A stretch of DNA of 64,000 nt from Verrucomicrobiota bacterium (GCA_016235595.1 JACRJX010000015.1:62001-126000); one strand, 5' to 3'. Positions 45,170 to 54,880 are shown, numbered from the stretch's first letter. The notes: generated from the letters alone by a model not told the origin. Translations and numbers: made by a program.

Positions 45170-47338
45170 TTATTTCCACGCCGAGCGCAGTTCGTGCGCT
45201 TCCAGCGCCGAAAACTGTGCCGCGCCGCCTTTGACGGACAGTCCGAGCGACCTGTCATCCGCTTTCGGAATCACTGGCATCGGCACGTAGGTGAGACCGT
45301 CGCTGGCGAAGACTTCCAACGCCGTCCGGTCAGCATATATAATGAGGCGCTGCCGGCCGTTGCGGAGCGGGGCGGGAGCGCGGTGGTGATTGACGATGAG
45401 TTCTTGCTTCGCCGCGTCGTAGGCGATTTCAACGCCGCGGACGTTGAATGTGATTGCTGTGTCCGCTGACGGCGTGAAGTCGGCGTGCACCTCGAACAAC
45501 TCGCCACTGACGCCGGCAAACGGATTCGTGTCGCCTTCCTTCAGCGTTCGTGTGCCGGGACGATGCGACTTTGCACGCAGCTTCTGCAACTCCCTCACCG
45601 GTGTCCACGTCAGCCGCGGCCCTTCGGCGGTGCTGATGAGCTTCAACTCTAGCGGGAGGCTCATTGCCTGGTTGAACGGCATCCCCGGCGACGGCGCTTG
45701 CAGCCAGCCGATTTGGATGCGTCGGCCATCCTTGGCGGGAATGTCACTGAACGTCTGCGCGGCGTAGAAGCCGCGCCCGCGATGGCCCTTCAGTTTCTCC
45801 GTATCGGGAGTGAATTTCGCGCCGTCGAATGTACCGATCGCGTAATCGCTGCTCGCGGCGGTCAGCACCCACTTCTTCTTGTTTGCGTCACCATCGACAG
45901 CCAGTTCGAAGAAGTCGGGACATTCGTAAAAGCCCTCCGTCTGGCTCATGACGGTCCAGTTCTTCAAATCCGGCGAGCCGAGGAAATGAATGGTGTCACG
46001 CCGCGCCGGTTTGCCTTTGGCATCCTTCTTCGCCGGGTCGGGGAAGCCCACGTAGAGCGTCATCACCCACTTCTGCGCCGGCTCGTGCCAGATCACCTTC
46101 GGGTCGCGGTTGCCCGGCGTGAATTCCTTTACGACCGGATTGCCGCTGAACTTGGTGAAGATGCGCCCGTCGGTGCTGGAGGCGATGCACTGCACGGTCG
46201 GATGGCCGGCGGCCGTGTAGATGAGCACCTGCGGCGGCTGGCCGTCCTTGCCGAGGCCGCTGGTGTTTTTCCAATCCACCACCGCCGAGCCGCTGAACAT
46301 CGGCCCCATTTCATCTGGAGCCAGCTTGTCGCCGAGTTCCTGCCAGTGGACGAGGTCGCGGCTGACGGCGTGGCCCCAGTGCATGTTGCCCCACGGCCAG
46401 CCGTAGGGATTGTGCTGATAGAAAAGGTGATACTCGCCGCGGTAGAAGACCATCCCGTTCGGGTCGTTGTTCCAGCCGCGCTTCGAGGAAAAGTGGAACT
46501 GCGACCGCAATGGCTCGCGATAGAGGTCTTCCGCGCATTTGATTTCGTCCGACGGCTCGATCTGTGTCAGCGCGGCGGAATCCTCCGGCAACTTGTCCGC
46601 CTGCAACGCGACGGCCCTGCCGCGCCACGCGCTCACCTCCATGAACGCCCACCAATCCGGTTTCGCGTCAGCCAATTCAATGTCGAGCACCACGTCGGGT
46701 TTGCCGTCCACGAAAACACTGACCTTTCGCTTCGGCGCGCCGTTCTTGATCGGGATGTTCAGGTAACGTTTCCCGATCTTGAACTCGTGCTTTGGGTTCG
46801 CGAGCAGTTTCGGCGGTTTCTTGTCGCTGAGTGCGATGTGGTCCACGTTGATGTGCCCCCAGCCGCCGGTGGCATTGTCCACGATTTGAATCCGCGCGGT
46901 CTTGCCGGCGAACTCACTCACATCCCACAACATTGGTTCCAGCACCTCGCTGCCGCCCGGTTTCACGTTCGGCCCCGTAGCGCTGCGGACAACCTTGCCG
47001 TCCACGAGCAGGTTCATGCACGTCTTGTCCGGCCAGCCACCACCGCCGATGAGAAAGCGCACGTAATGTCGCTCGATCTTAAATTCCGGCGACGTGAGCG
47101 TGCCGGTTGGCTTGTCGCTTCCGTGGAAACTGTTGACCAGGCCGTGGCCGAGATAACCGCTGACCTTCATCTGGCGCGGCAACGTGCCCTGCGCCGGCCC
47201 GGACCCGAACGCCTCGCCGGTGGTCTTCCAGTTGCCGTAGTCCTTGCCCTCGAAGTCGGCGAGGATGACATCATCGGCGGCGCGAGCGGAGAGCGCGGCG
47301 AGCGTCACGGCCAGCAGGGAAGGAAGGAGCTTGTTCAT
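45170..47338 (-). CDS. Secreted GH32 fructan hydrolase (levanase/inulinase-like)
   Basis: A 722-residue protein with a signal peptide (cut after SARA). The N-terminal ~190 residues form a beta-sandwich resembling CBM66-type modules (ILADFEGKDYGNWKTTGEAFG, GHINVDHIALSD). The GH32 five-bladed propeller follows. Nucleophile motif is WNNDPNG (usually WMNDPNG) near residue 290, the RDP motif is GNRDPKV near 411, and the acid/base Glu is in FYECPDFFEL near 470. The last ~150 residues are the GH32 C-terminal beta-sandwich. Predicted to release fructose from levan or inulin. ATG at 47338 with GGAAGGAG upstream. Confidence 0.9.
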   Translation of the reverse strand: MNKLLPSLLAVTLAALSARAADDVILADFEGKDYGNWKTTGEAFGSGPAQGTLPRQMKVSGYLGHGLVNSFHGSDKPTGTLTSPEFKIERHYVRFLIGGGGWPDKTCMNLLVDGKVVRSATGPNVKPGGSEVLEPMLWDVSEFAGKTARIQIVDNATGGWGHINVDHIALSDKKPPKLLANPKHEFKIGKRYLNIPIKNGAPKRKVSVFVDGKPDVVLDIELADAKPDWWAFMEVSAWRGRAVALQADKLPEDSAALTQIEPSDEIKCAEDLYREPLRSQFHFSSKRGWNNDPNGMVFYRGEYHLFYQHNPYGWPWGNMHWGHAVSRDLVHWQELGDKLAPDEMGPMFSGSAVVDWKNTSGLGKDGQPPQVLIYTAAGHPTVQCIASSTDGRIFTKFSGNPVVKEFTPGNRDPKVIWHEPAQKWVMTLYVGFPDPAKKDAKGKPARRDTIHFLGSPDLKNWTVMSQTEGFYECPDFFELAVDGDANKKKWVLTAASSDYAIGTFDGAKFTPDTEKLKGHRGRGFYAAQTFSDIPAKDGRRIQIGWLQAPSPGMPFNQAMSLPLELKLISTAEGPRLTWTPVRELQKLRAKSHRPGTRTLKEGDTNPFAGVSGELFEVHADFTPSADTAITFNVRGVEIAYDAAKQELIVNHHRAPAPLRNGRQRLIIYADRTALEVFASDGLTYVPMPVIPKADDRSLGLSVKGGAAQFSALEAHELRSAWK

Positions 47339-47514
47339 GACGGCATTACAACGTTTCCGTGTGGCTGTTGTCAGCACCGATTTCGCGGTGCATGACGAAA
47401 GCTGTTATGACAGCCCGCAAGCTGTAAGCCTCGCGCATGGAGTCAGCGTTGCAGGCGGAAAGCGATGGCGTGGCGGAGGGCGAAACTGGTAGGAATCGTG
47501 GTTGCAGGAATGAC

Positions 47515-48213
47515 ATGAAACAACCACGTTCCGCCCAACCCCAACTCAAGGCATTTGTGCGTCGCATCGAGGTGACGCTGCGAAAACAATATGGCGTTCC
47601 GAAGGTCGCACCGGCCCGGACACTGCTCGACGCGCTCGTTGAAACGATCCTCTCGCAGAACACGACGGACGTGAACTCCAGCCGCGCGTTCGCGGCGCTG
47701 CGCCGGCGCTATCCACGCTGGCGCGACGTGCTGGCTGCGCCGACCGAGGAGATCGCGGCGACGATCCGTTCCGCCGGCCTGGCAAACACCAAGGCGCCGC
47801 GCATCAAAGCTATTCTCGCCCGCCTCCAGAATGAACGGGGCAAACCCAGCCTGAAACATCTGGGCGACATGAGCAACGCGGCCGCGGTGGACTACCTGAT
47901 GTCGTTGCCGGGCGTCGGCCCGAAAACTGCGGCGTGCACGCTGCTCTTCGGCATGGGCCGCGACGTGTTTCCTGTGGACACGCACATCCATCGTTTGTGC
48001 AAGCGACTTGGCATCGTCTCCAATTTCGCCACCGCCGAGAAGACGCAGGACTCGATGGCGACCTTGGTTCCCAAAGGACGCGCGCTGTCGCTGCACGTCA
48101 ACCTTATCCGCCACGGGCGCCTCGTCTGCAAGGCGCAGCGCCGGCGATGCGACGGTTGCGTGCTGTCGGGAATGTGCGACTCCGCCGCTGTTCTTCACCG
48201 CACTTCATCTTAG
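47515..48213 (+). CDS. Endonuclease III-like DNA glycosylase
   Basis: A 232-residue HhH-GPD protein. The helix-hairpin-helix is LPGVGPKTAA with catalytic Lys137, and the catalytic Asp155 is in VDTHIHR. A [4Fe-4S] cluster motif at the C-terminus, Cys205-x6-Cys212-x2-Cys215-x5-Cys221, matches endonuclease III exactly. It removes oxidised pyrimidines in base excision repair and cleaves AP sites. It could be Nth proper or a paralogue; no second copy is visible here. ATG at 47515 follows GCAGGAA. Confidence 0.88.
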   Translation: MKQPRSAQPQLKAFVRRIEVTLRKQYGVPKVAPARTLLDALVETILSQNTTDVNSSRAFAALRRRYPRWRDVLAAPTEEIAATIRSAGLANTKAPRIKAILARLQNERGKPSLKHLGDMSNAAAVDYLMSLPGVGPKTAACTLLFGMGRDVFPVDTHIHRLCKRLGIVSNFATAEKTQDSMATLVPKGRALSLHVNLIRHGRLVCKAQRRRCDGCVLSGMCDSAAVLHRTSS

Positions 48214-48251
48214 GTATTGCAACGGCGCGGCGGGTGCATAGGATGCGTATC

Positions 48252-49010
48252 ATGAAACCTGCTTCGTGTGTTCCGACCTTCGCCTGTCACATCATTTCCA
48301 TCGTCCTCATTGCCGCTGCCGCTTCCGCGGCCGATGCGCCGCCGGGATTTGTTTCGATTTTCAACGGCAAGGACCTCAGTGGCTGGGTCACTCCCGAAGG
48401 TGACAATGGCCATTGGAAGGTCCTCGACGGCGTCATTGACTACGACGCCCGCAGCGAGGCCAAGAAGGACAAGAACCTCTGGACTGAAAAGGAATACGGC
48501 GACTTTACGCTGATGATCGACTGGAAGATCAAGGAAGTCCATGGCCTCTATAATATGCCGGAAGTGCTGCCGGACGGTTCGCACAAGAAAGGCCCCGACG
48601 GCAAGGATATCCTCACACCGCGTCCCAACGCCGACAGCGGCATTTATCTGCGCGGTTTCCCGAAGGCGCAGCTCAACATCTGGTGCTGGCCCATCGGCTC
48701 CGGTGAGGTTTATGGCTATCGCATGGACAAGAAGATGCCGCCCGAAGTCCGCGCCGGCGTCACGCCCAAGGTCCACGCCGACAACCCCGTCGGTCAGTGG
48801 AACACGTTCGAGATCACGATGAAAGGCGACCGGCTCACCGTCGTGCTCAACGGCAAGACCGTCATCAAGGATGCGCAATTGCCTGGTGTGCCCGCCAAGG
48901 GCCGCTTTGGCCTCCAGCATCACGGCGGTTTCGACGTGAAAAAGAACGAGTACTCGCCCGCGTCCAGCCTCATGCAATTCCGCAACGTATTTGTCAAAGA
49001 ACTCAACTGA
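48252..49010 (+). CDS. Secreted DUF1080 protein
   Basis: A 252-residue protein with a signal peptide (ending AAAASA-AD). A single DUF1080 domain starts GFVSIFNGKDLSGW and contains NADSGIYLRGFPKAQLNIW and FGLQHHGGF near the end. Related proteins hydrolyse 3-keto-glycosides. AGGA at 48239-48242 supports ATG 48252 over ATG 48243. It is followed 22 bases later by a double DUF1080 gene on the same strand. Confidence 0.85.
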   Translation: MKPASCVPTFACHIISIVLIAAAASAADAPPGFVSIFNGKDLSGWVTPEGDNGHWKVLDGVIDYDARSEAKKDKNLWTEKEYGDFTLMIDWKIKEVHGLYNMPEVLPDGSHKKGPDGKDILTPRPNADSGIYLRGFPKAQLNIWCWPIGSGEVYGYRMDKKMPPEVRAGVTPKVHADNPVGQWNTFEITMKGDRLTVVLNGKTVIKDAQLPGVPAKGRFGLQHHGGFDVKKNEYSPASSLMQFRNVFVKELN

Positions 49011-49032
49011 TCAGCCCGCCACGAACCACGCC

Positions 49033-50457
49033 ATGAAAAACCGAATCTATACCTCACTGTTGCTCTGCCCAATCATCTGCATCGCGCTTGCTGCGTCCGC
49101 CGCGGACAAGAGCGCGGTCGTCAAGCCGCCGAAGGGATTCACCGCGCTGTTCAATGGCAAGGACCTCACCGGTTGGTGGGGTGCGTCCACTGAAGACCCG
49201 CGCAAGTGGATGGCGCTCTCGCCGGAGGAGTTCAAGAAGAAGCACGACGCCAGCGTCGAGGACGTTAAACAACATTGGCGCGTCGAGAATTGCGAACTGG
49301 TCAACGACGGCAAGGGCCTCTACGCGACGACCGAGAAGAACTTCCGCGATTACGAACTGCTGATTGACTACAAGACCGTGCCGAAGGCTGACAGCGGCAT
49401 CTATCTCAAGGGCGTGCCGCAGGTGCAGATCTGGGACTGGACCAAGGAAGGTGGCAAGTGGAAGATCGGCGCCGACAAAGGCTCCGGTGGTCTCTGGAAC
49501 AACTCGCCCGGCGCGCCTGGCAAGGACCCGCGTGTGCGCGCAGACAAGCCGTTCGGCCAGTGGAACCACTTCCGTATCATCCAATGCGGTTCGCGCACGT
49601 GGATCTGGTTCAACGGCAAGCTCGTCGTCGAGAACGCAATCCTGGAGAACTACTTTGGCCGCCGGAAGCCGAACGCGCCGCCGCCTGCCGCGACCGAGCC
49701 GATCGCGCCCGTCCCGCCTGAGGGACCGATTCAGTTGCAGACCCACGGCGGCGAAATCCGCTGGCGGAACATTTTCATCCGCGAGATTTCTCCTGCTGAG
49801 GCAAACAAGATGCTCCGCGGCAAAGACCCGAAGGGTTTCCAGTCGGTCTTCAACGGCAAGGACCTCAAGAACTGGGGTGGGCCGGTGGATTGCTGCGAGG
49901 TCAAGGACAAGGCGATCGTGTGGAAAGAGAAGAAAGGCGGCACGATCTTCACGAAGGACCAATACACCAACTTCGTCGCGCGATTGGAGTTCAAGCTGCC
50001 GCCCGGCGGCAACAACGGCCTCTCCATCCGTTATCCCGGCCAGGGCGACGCCGCTTACGGCGCAATGTGCGAGAGTCAGGTGCTCGACGACAACTACGAG
50101 GTGAACAAGAGCAAGCTCCTGGGCAAGCCGGTCACGCTTGATCCGCGCCAGTCTCACGGTTCCGCTTACGGCATGGTGCCCGCCGCCCGCGGTTATCAGC
50201 GGCCCATCGGCGAGTGGAACTACCAGGAAGTCACCGTCACTGGCTCGACGATGAAGGTTGAACTGAATGGCACGATCATTCTCGACTGCGACTTGAGCAA
50301 GGTCACCGAGTTCATGGGCAAAAAGGCCCATCCTGGCAAGGACAGCACGTCGGGTCATTTTGGCTTTGCGGGCCACAACGATCCCGTCCAGTTCCGCAAC
50401 ATTTCCATCAAGCGACTGAAGAACTGTCCGGCTGCTCCAGCTCCGGTTGCGCGCTGA
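49033..50457 (+). CDS. Secreted protein with two DUF1080 domains
   Basis: A 474-residue protein with a signal peptide (cut after LAASA). Two DUF1080 beta-sandwiches in tandem: residues ~30-255 (GFTALFNGKDLTGW to IRWRNIFIREIS) and ~268-465 (GFQSVFNGKDLKNW to FRNISIKRL). The two halves differ considerably, so the fusion is old. Both keep the typical ADSGIYL or NNGLSIRYPG core. Probably acts with the neighbouring sulfatase on an oligosaccharide. Co-directional with its neighbours; the gap to the sulfatase is 24 bases. Confidence 0.87.
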   Translation: MKNRIYTSLLLCPIICIALAASAADKSAVVKPPKGFTALFNGKDLTGWWGASTEDPRKWMALSPEEFKKKHDASVEDVKQHWRVENCELVNDGKGLYATTEKNFRDYELLIDYKTVPKADSGIYLKGVPQVQIWDWTKEGGKWKIGADKGSGGLWNNSPGAPGKDPRVRADKPFGQWNHFRIIQCGSRTWIWFNGKLVVENAILENYFGRRKPNAPPPAATEPIAPVPPEGPIQLQTHGGEIRWRNIFIREISPAEANKMLRGKDPKGFQSVFNGKDLKNWGGPVDCCEVKDKAIVWKEKKGGTIFTKDQYTNFVARLEFKLPPGGNNGLSIRYPGQGDAAYGAMCESQVLDDNYEVNKSKLLGKPVTLDPRQSHGSAYGMVPAARGYQRPIGEWNYQEVTVTGSTMKVELNGTIILDCDLSKVTEFMGKKAHPGKDSTSGHFGFAGHNDPVQFRNISIKRLKNCPAAPAPVAR

Positions 50458-50481
50458 GTGGAAATCAGGAGTCGTCGTACC

Positions 50482-51912
50482 ATGACACGACACCAGTTCT
50501 TGAGAACCGTCGTGTTCCTGGTGGCTGTGTTGCCGGTCTCGTCACGCACGATGGTTGCGGGCGAGACCGGCGCGCGCACAGCCCGGCCCAATATCATCCT
50601 CATCGTCAGCGATGACCAAGGCTACCCCGATCTCGGGTGCATCGGTTCCAAGCCGGTTCTCACTCCGAATCTCGATCGCCTGGCCGCTGAAGGTGTGCGT
50701 GGAACGAGTTTCTACGTGACGTGGCCGGCCTGCACGCCGTCGCGCGGCAGTATTCTCACGGGGCGTTACCCGCAACGGAATGGCCTCTACGACATGGTCC
50801 GCAACGACATGGTGAACTACGGCCATCGTTACACGCCGGAAGAATACGCTGTGTCGCCGGAAATGACGCTCGGCCTCGACGTGCGCGAGCAGACCATCGG
50901 CGGCGTGCTCAAGCGCGCGGGTTATCGCACCGGCGCGGTTGGCAAGTGGGACATGGGCCAGGCGCGGCGATTCCTGCCGTTGCAGCGCGGGTTCGATTTC
51001 TTCTACGGCCATGGCAACAACGGCATCGATTACTACACCCACGAGCGCTACGGCGTGCCGTCAATGTTCCGCGGCAACGAACGCACGGAGGCCGACAAGG
51101 GCACGTATGCCACCGACCTCTTCAAGCGCGAAGCGTTGCGATTCATTGGCGAGAGCAAGGACAAGCCGTGGTTTCTTTATCTGGCCTTCAACGCGCCGCA
51201 TGGCGCTTCGACGTTCGGCAGCGATCCGAGTGACCGCAAATCCAGGGAAGGCGTGCAAGCGCCGGAGAAATATGTCGCGATGTATCGCGGCAAGGTGAAG
51301 GACGAACGGCTTGCGAAATACTACGGCGCAGTGACCTGCATGGACGCAGCCATCGGCGACATCATGGCGCATCTCAAGCAGAACCGCTTGGGTGACAACA
51401 CGGTTCTTATGTTTCTTTCTGACAACGGCGGCTCGGGCAACGGCGGCAACGCGCCGCTGAAGGCGGGCAAGAGCGCAATGTGGGAAGGCGGCCTCCGCGT
51501 GCCGTTCATCGCGTGGTGGCCGGGGCATGTGCCCGCCGGGAAGGTCACGGATGAATTTCTCACTTCACTTGAATTGTTGCCGACGCTGGCTGCGGTGGCG
51601 GGCGCGACATTGCCGCCGGACGTGAAGCTCGATGGCTTCGACCTGATGCCTGTGTTGCGTGGCGAGAGGAAGTCACCGCGTGCAGAGATGTTCTGGCAGC
51701 GGCGCAGTGACAAAGCGGCGCGTGTCGGCCAGTGGAAGTGGGTCGAGTCGGGGAAGGGCGGCGGCTTGTTCGATCTCTCTGCCGATCTCGGCGAGAGCCA
51801 CGATCTTTCGTTGGAGAAACCTGACGTGCTCGCCCGGGTGAAAGCCCGGTTCGAAGCGTGGAAGAAAGAGATGGATGCTGCCGAGCCACGTGGGCCGTTC
51901 CGCGACTACTGA
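50482..51912 (+). CDS. Exported Cys-type sulfatase
   Basis: A 476-residue arylsulfatase-family protein with a signal peptide (through ~residue 27). Metal-binding start PNIILIVSDDQGYPD, catalytic CTPSRGSILTGR with Cys84 to be converted to formylglycine, and GKWDMGQARR with FLSDNGGSG in the core. It removes sulfate esters from glycans outside the cytoplasm. AGGAG lies ten bases upstream of ATG 50482. A formylglycine-generating enzyme is required; the FGE-like protein at 53381 is not a convincing candidate. Confidence 0.9.
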   Translation: MTRHQFLRTVVFLVAVLPVSSRTMVAGETGARTARPNIILIVSDDQGYPDLGCIGSKPVLTPNLDRLAAEGVRGTSFYVTWPACTPSRGSILTGRYPQRNGLYDMVRNDMVNYGHRYTPEEYAVSPEMTLGLDVREQTIGGVLKRAGYRTGAVGKWDMGQARRFLPLQRGFDFFYGHGNNGIDYYTHERYGVPSMFRGNERTEADKGTYATDLFKREALRFIGESKDKPWFLYLAFNAPHGASTFGSDPSDRKSREGVQAPEKYVAMYRGKVKDERLAKYYGAVTCMDAAIGDIMAHLKQNRLGDNTVLMFLSDNGGSGNGGNAPLKAGKSAMWEGGLRVPFIAWWPGHVPAGKVTDEFLTSLELLPTLAAVAGATLPPDVKLDGFDLMPVLRGERKSPRAEMFWQRRSDKAARVGQWKWVESGKGGGLFDLSADLGESHDLSLEKPDVLARVKARFEAWKKEMDAAEPRGPFRDY

Positions 51913-51920
51913 GGCACTTT

Positions 51921-53156
51921 ATGAAAATGCGCGACCAATCCTCCAAGAGCTGGCCATGCAGGATCAGCGTCCTGAATGTGGGAGGGGCCTCAGCGCCCCG
52001 ACCGAAAGCAACGTCACTTATCACGACAGTCGGGACGCTGATGCCCCTCGCACATTCAGTGGCGACATATCTCACTGGTTCATGGCCGCGTCGCTTATTC
52101 CTCAAGCAACTGGTTGTCGCTTTCCTTGCCGCGCTGCCGTGGCTGCAAGTCACTGGCGCAGAGCCGACGATCCCGCCCGCGCCCGAAGGTTCGTTCAGCA
52201 TCGTGGTCATCCCTGACTCGCAGAAGTATCTGGGACGCGGCACTAAATCACAGGCGAAGAGCACGAACGAGGTTACCAACGCCGCGCTTCTGCAGCACAC
52301 ACGCTGGATTCTGGATAATCTCGACAAGCAGCGGATCGTGTTCGTCAGCCACGTGGGTGACATCGTGGACAGGAACGTGCCCGAACAATGGGCCGTCGCG
52401 CGCCGGTGCATGGATCAGTTGCACGGCCGGGTGCCCTACGGCATCGCGCCGGGTAATCACGACCACGGCCGCGCCACGCAGACCACGTTGTTCCAGCAGT
52501 CCTTCGGCACGGTGCGGTTCGCGGGGATGCCGTGGTATGGGGGCGCGTTTGCTGAACCGCGCGATCCAGCGGCCTCCGGGAACAACGCGAACAGCTTCCA
52601 ACTTTTCTCGGCCGGCGGAATGGAGTTTGTCATTCTCCACCTGCAATGCAACGCGCCCGACGACGTGCTTCAGTGGGCGGACGGTGTTCTCCGCCAGCAT
52701 GCCGGCCGGCGGGCAATAGTCACGACGCACATGGGGTTGGGGCCGCTGGAACAGCCGAAACAGAAGGACGAATTCACCACCGGCCCGAAAGGCCTGATGA
52801 AATGGAAGAAATGCCATGGCGAGCGCGGCAATACGCCGGAGCAGATGTGGCAGAAATGTTTTCGCAAGCATGCGAACCTGCGGTTGATTTTCTGCGGCGA
52901 CCAGAGCCGGACCCAGGCAATGCGCCTGACGTTGCAGAACGACCACGGCAAACCGGTTCACTGGCTGCTGTCGGATTACATGCAGGATGTGGGCTGGTGG
53001 CTTCGCGCATACAGATTTCTGCCGGGCAAAAACCTGATCGAAGTCCGCACCGTAGACTCGCACGAGGGCCGGCTTTGCGAAGGCACGAAGTTCCTGCCGA
53101 AGCCGGACGAGCATCAGTTTCAGCTTGATTACGAGATGACAAAGCCAAAGCCGTGA
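51921..53156 (+). CDS. Exported metallophosphoesterase with repeat-derived N-terminus
   Basis: About 411 residues. The calcineurin-like core has VVIPDSQKYLG, VFVSHVGDIVDRN, GIAPGNHDHGR and VTTHMGLG, giving the metal ligands D, H, D, N and H. A Tat-like leader, WPRRLFLKQLVVAFLAALP, lies at residues ~54-72 rather than at the N-terminus. The preceding residues are encoded by an inverted repeat element (51972-52059) related to the one at 59492. Either ATG 51921 is the start and the repeat is translated, or translation begins at ATG 52041 inside the element's right arm. The element may have displaced the native start. Substrate unknown. Confidence 0.8.
   Translation: MKMRDQSSKSWPCRISVLNVGGASAPRPKATSLITTVGTLMPLAHSVATYLTGSWPRRLFLKQLVVAFLAALPWLQVTGAEPTIPPAPEGSFSIVVIPDSQKYLGRGTKSQAKSTNEVTNAALLQHTRWILDNLDKQRIVFVSHVGDIVDRNVPEQWAVARRCMDQLHGRVPYGIAPGNHDHGRATQTTLFQQSFGTVRFAGMPWYGGAFAEPRDPAASGNNANSFQLFSAGGMEFVILHLQCNAPDDVLQWADGVLRQHAGRRAIVTTHMGLGPLEQPKQKDEFTTGPKGLMKWKKCHGERGNTPEQMWQKCFRKHANLRLIFCGDQSRTQAMRLTLQNDHGKPVHWLLSDYMQDVGWWLRAYRFLPGKNLIEVRTVDSHEGRLCEGTKFLPKPDEHQFQLDYEMTKPKP
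51972..52059. repeat. Inverted-repeat element, copy 1
   Basis: 31-base arms 51972-52002 and 52029-52059, about 28 of 31 positions complementary, centre 26 bases. The left arm contains GAATGTGGGAGGGGCCTCAG, the same core as copy 2 at 59492. Translated in frame it gives LNVGGASAPRP. Confidence 0.9.
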
Positions 53157-53284
53157 ATCCGGATGGCTTGTGAAAGCAGGGATCGGGAAATTCGGAAAGG
53201 CGCGCTAAGGCTACTGTGTTTTTGTCTCGCCCAGTAAAATGCTTTGACCCCGACGACCGACGGCTCATGATCTTCGGTAATGGT

Positions 53285-53314
53285 TTGACAGTTCTGTAGT
53301 AGCCGCCATAGAAT
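53285..53314 (+). promoter_or_regulatory. Sigma-70-type promoter of the FGE-like gene
   Basis: TTGACA (53285-53290), an 18-base spacer and TAGAAT (53309-53314). The -35 is perfect and the -10 matches five of six. The predicted leader to ATG 53381 is about 60 bases and contains GGAAAGG near the start. It implies independent expression of this gene. Confidence 0.6.
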
Positions 53315-53380
53315 GATATTCGTGCATTGCCGTTTGCGCGCGTTGAGGATTCTCCACTTTAGTTAACGGAAAGGCGGCGC

Positions 53381-54232
53381 ATGAAAACATGGATACTATC
53401 GGTTGTTCTTGGCCTGTTGGTTGTGGATGCCGTTTGTGGTTCCGATGACGGCCCGTCAAGCCTAAGCCAAGTAACTTTGAAACTTGGCCGGAATGTGGAA
53501 ATGAAATTGGTTTACATCAGCTTTGATTTGGTCAAACCCGGTGTGTTTTTAAGGCCTGTGCGAAAAGGGAAGGGAAAAGAGGCAGTCAAAGTGACGATCT
53601 CGAAGCCATTCTATATCGGCACATACGAGGTGACGCAAGAGCAGTGGAACGCAGTGATGCTGAACGAAAAAGATAAGGTCAAGCCAAACCAATATCCAGT
53701 CATAGTCACTTGGGACGCGGCTTACAGATTCCTTGAGAAACTGCGCGAGAAAAACCCGGACCATTTGGGCCATGTCTACGAATTGCCAACTGAAGCGCAG
53801 TGGGAATTAGCATGTCGGGCCGGCAGTGCCACCGATTACTGCTACGGCAATGGCGTCGCGCGACTGGGCGATTACGCTTGGTTCCGAACCAACTCTGGCA
53901 ACTCTACCAACTTTATCGGCAGACCTGTCTGCAAACCCCATCCAGTTGGTCTAAAGAAGGCAAACGCATGGGGCCTTTATGACATGCATGGTAACGTTTG
54001 GGAGTGGTGCCGTGACATGTTTGCCGACTACCCAACAGCCAACACTGAGAACCCAGAGGGACCATCTAAAGGTGCCGTAAATGGTTTCTTAACCAGAGTA
54101 AGACGGGGTGGGTCGTGCGACGATGAGGCCGATGAGTTGCGCTCCTTTCATCGCGGAAGCAACCAGCCCAAAAACCACAGCATTTTGGAAACCCACAAGA
54201 CCGGATTTCGGATTGTCTATAGTGTTTATTGA
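53381..54232 (+). CDS. Exported FGE-sulfatase (SUMF1) domain protein lacking the catalytic Cys pair
   Basis: A 283-residue protein with a signal peptide (cut near AVCG). SUMF1-type fold: FYIGTYEVTQEQWNAVM, YELPTEAQWELACRAGS, GLYDMHGNVWEWCRD and RRGGSCDDEADELRSFHR near the C-terminus. True FGE has two active-site Cys a few residues apart after RGGS; here only the first segment has a Cys and the second position is Leu. It is also exported, whereas bacterial FGE acts before export. A binding or other SUMF1 role is more likely than sulfatase activation. Base composition is lower in G+C than the sulfatases. It has its own promoter and GGAAAGG. Confidence 0.82.
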   Translation: MKTWILSVVLGLLVVDAVCGSDDGPSSLSQVTLKLGRNVEMKLVYISFDLVKPGVFLRPVRKGKGKEAVKVTISKPFYIGTYEVTQEQWNAVMLNEKDKVKPNQYPVIVTWDAAYRFLEKLREKNPDHLGHVYELPTEAQWELACRAGSATDYCYGNGVARLGDYAWFRTNSGNSTNFIGRPVCKPHPVGLKKANAWGLYDMHGNVWEWCRDMFADYPTANTENPEGPSKGAVNGFLTRVRRGGSCDDEADELRSFHRGSNQPKNHSILETHKTGFRIVYSVY

Positions 54233-54864
54233 GCCGCCTCCACAGTCAACGCATCCGTCGGAACGCACCCGGCGACGCGGGTGTAGGTTCCTGAGGGGGC
54301 GTTGCCGCCGGACTTCACACCGCTCCAGACGAGGACGGTTTCGTAGGTGACGAACATCGTCGCTTCGATGATGAGTTTCCATTGGGCGGTGTGCGCGTCG
54401 TAGAAAAGTCGCGGGGCGGCACCGCTGAGCATTTGGGCGGGGTCGTCGTTGTGGAGGTGGCTCCAGCCTTGGCCGAAGTTGAGCCAGTAGCCGTTGCCGC
54501 TGCCGGGGGCGGTGCCGGGTTTGAGGTAGACGCTCCAGAAGAGTTGGCCGCCGGCGGGGTAGCGCGCGGTGTCGCGGTGGAAGGTGCCATCCCATGTGAC
54601 GCCGCCGGCCACGCCGCCGTCCCAGAGCGGGTCGTCGGGCTTGGGGTTGTCGTCGTCGGGCCAGGTGAGGCCGCTGTCCTAATGCGGCGCGAGGAGGTCG
54701 CACTCCGGCTCTTTGCCGCCGACGAGGCCGTCGGTGTAGCCGGCGATGCGGTAGGCGTCGGCGGTGGGGCCGATCGGGCCGCCGGGGGCGTATGTGGCGC
54801 GGAGGGCGTCGGCGATATCGTCGGCCTTTTCGCGTTTGACGGCGTCGTCAGGATGCACGGGCAT
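54226..54864 (-). pseudogene. Unknown gene interrupted by an in-frame amber codon
   Basis: ATG at 54864 has an excellent AAAGGAG. The frame reads 61 codons (MPVHPDDAVKREKADDIADA...), meets TAG at 54679-54681, then continues in the same frame for 150 more codons to TAA at 54226. Both parts look like real coding sequence; the second has a secreted-like or phage-like character, Trp/Gly-rich (GYWLNFGQGWSHLHNDDP). I do not recognise a family. The amber codon may be a mutation, sequencing error or read-through site. The last 20 residues (GTYTRVAGCVPTDALTVEA) resemble a fragment at 57183. It converges with and overlaps the end of the FGE-like gene by seven bases. Confidence 0.6.
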
Positions 54865-54880
54865 GGCGTCTCCTTTCGTT

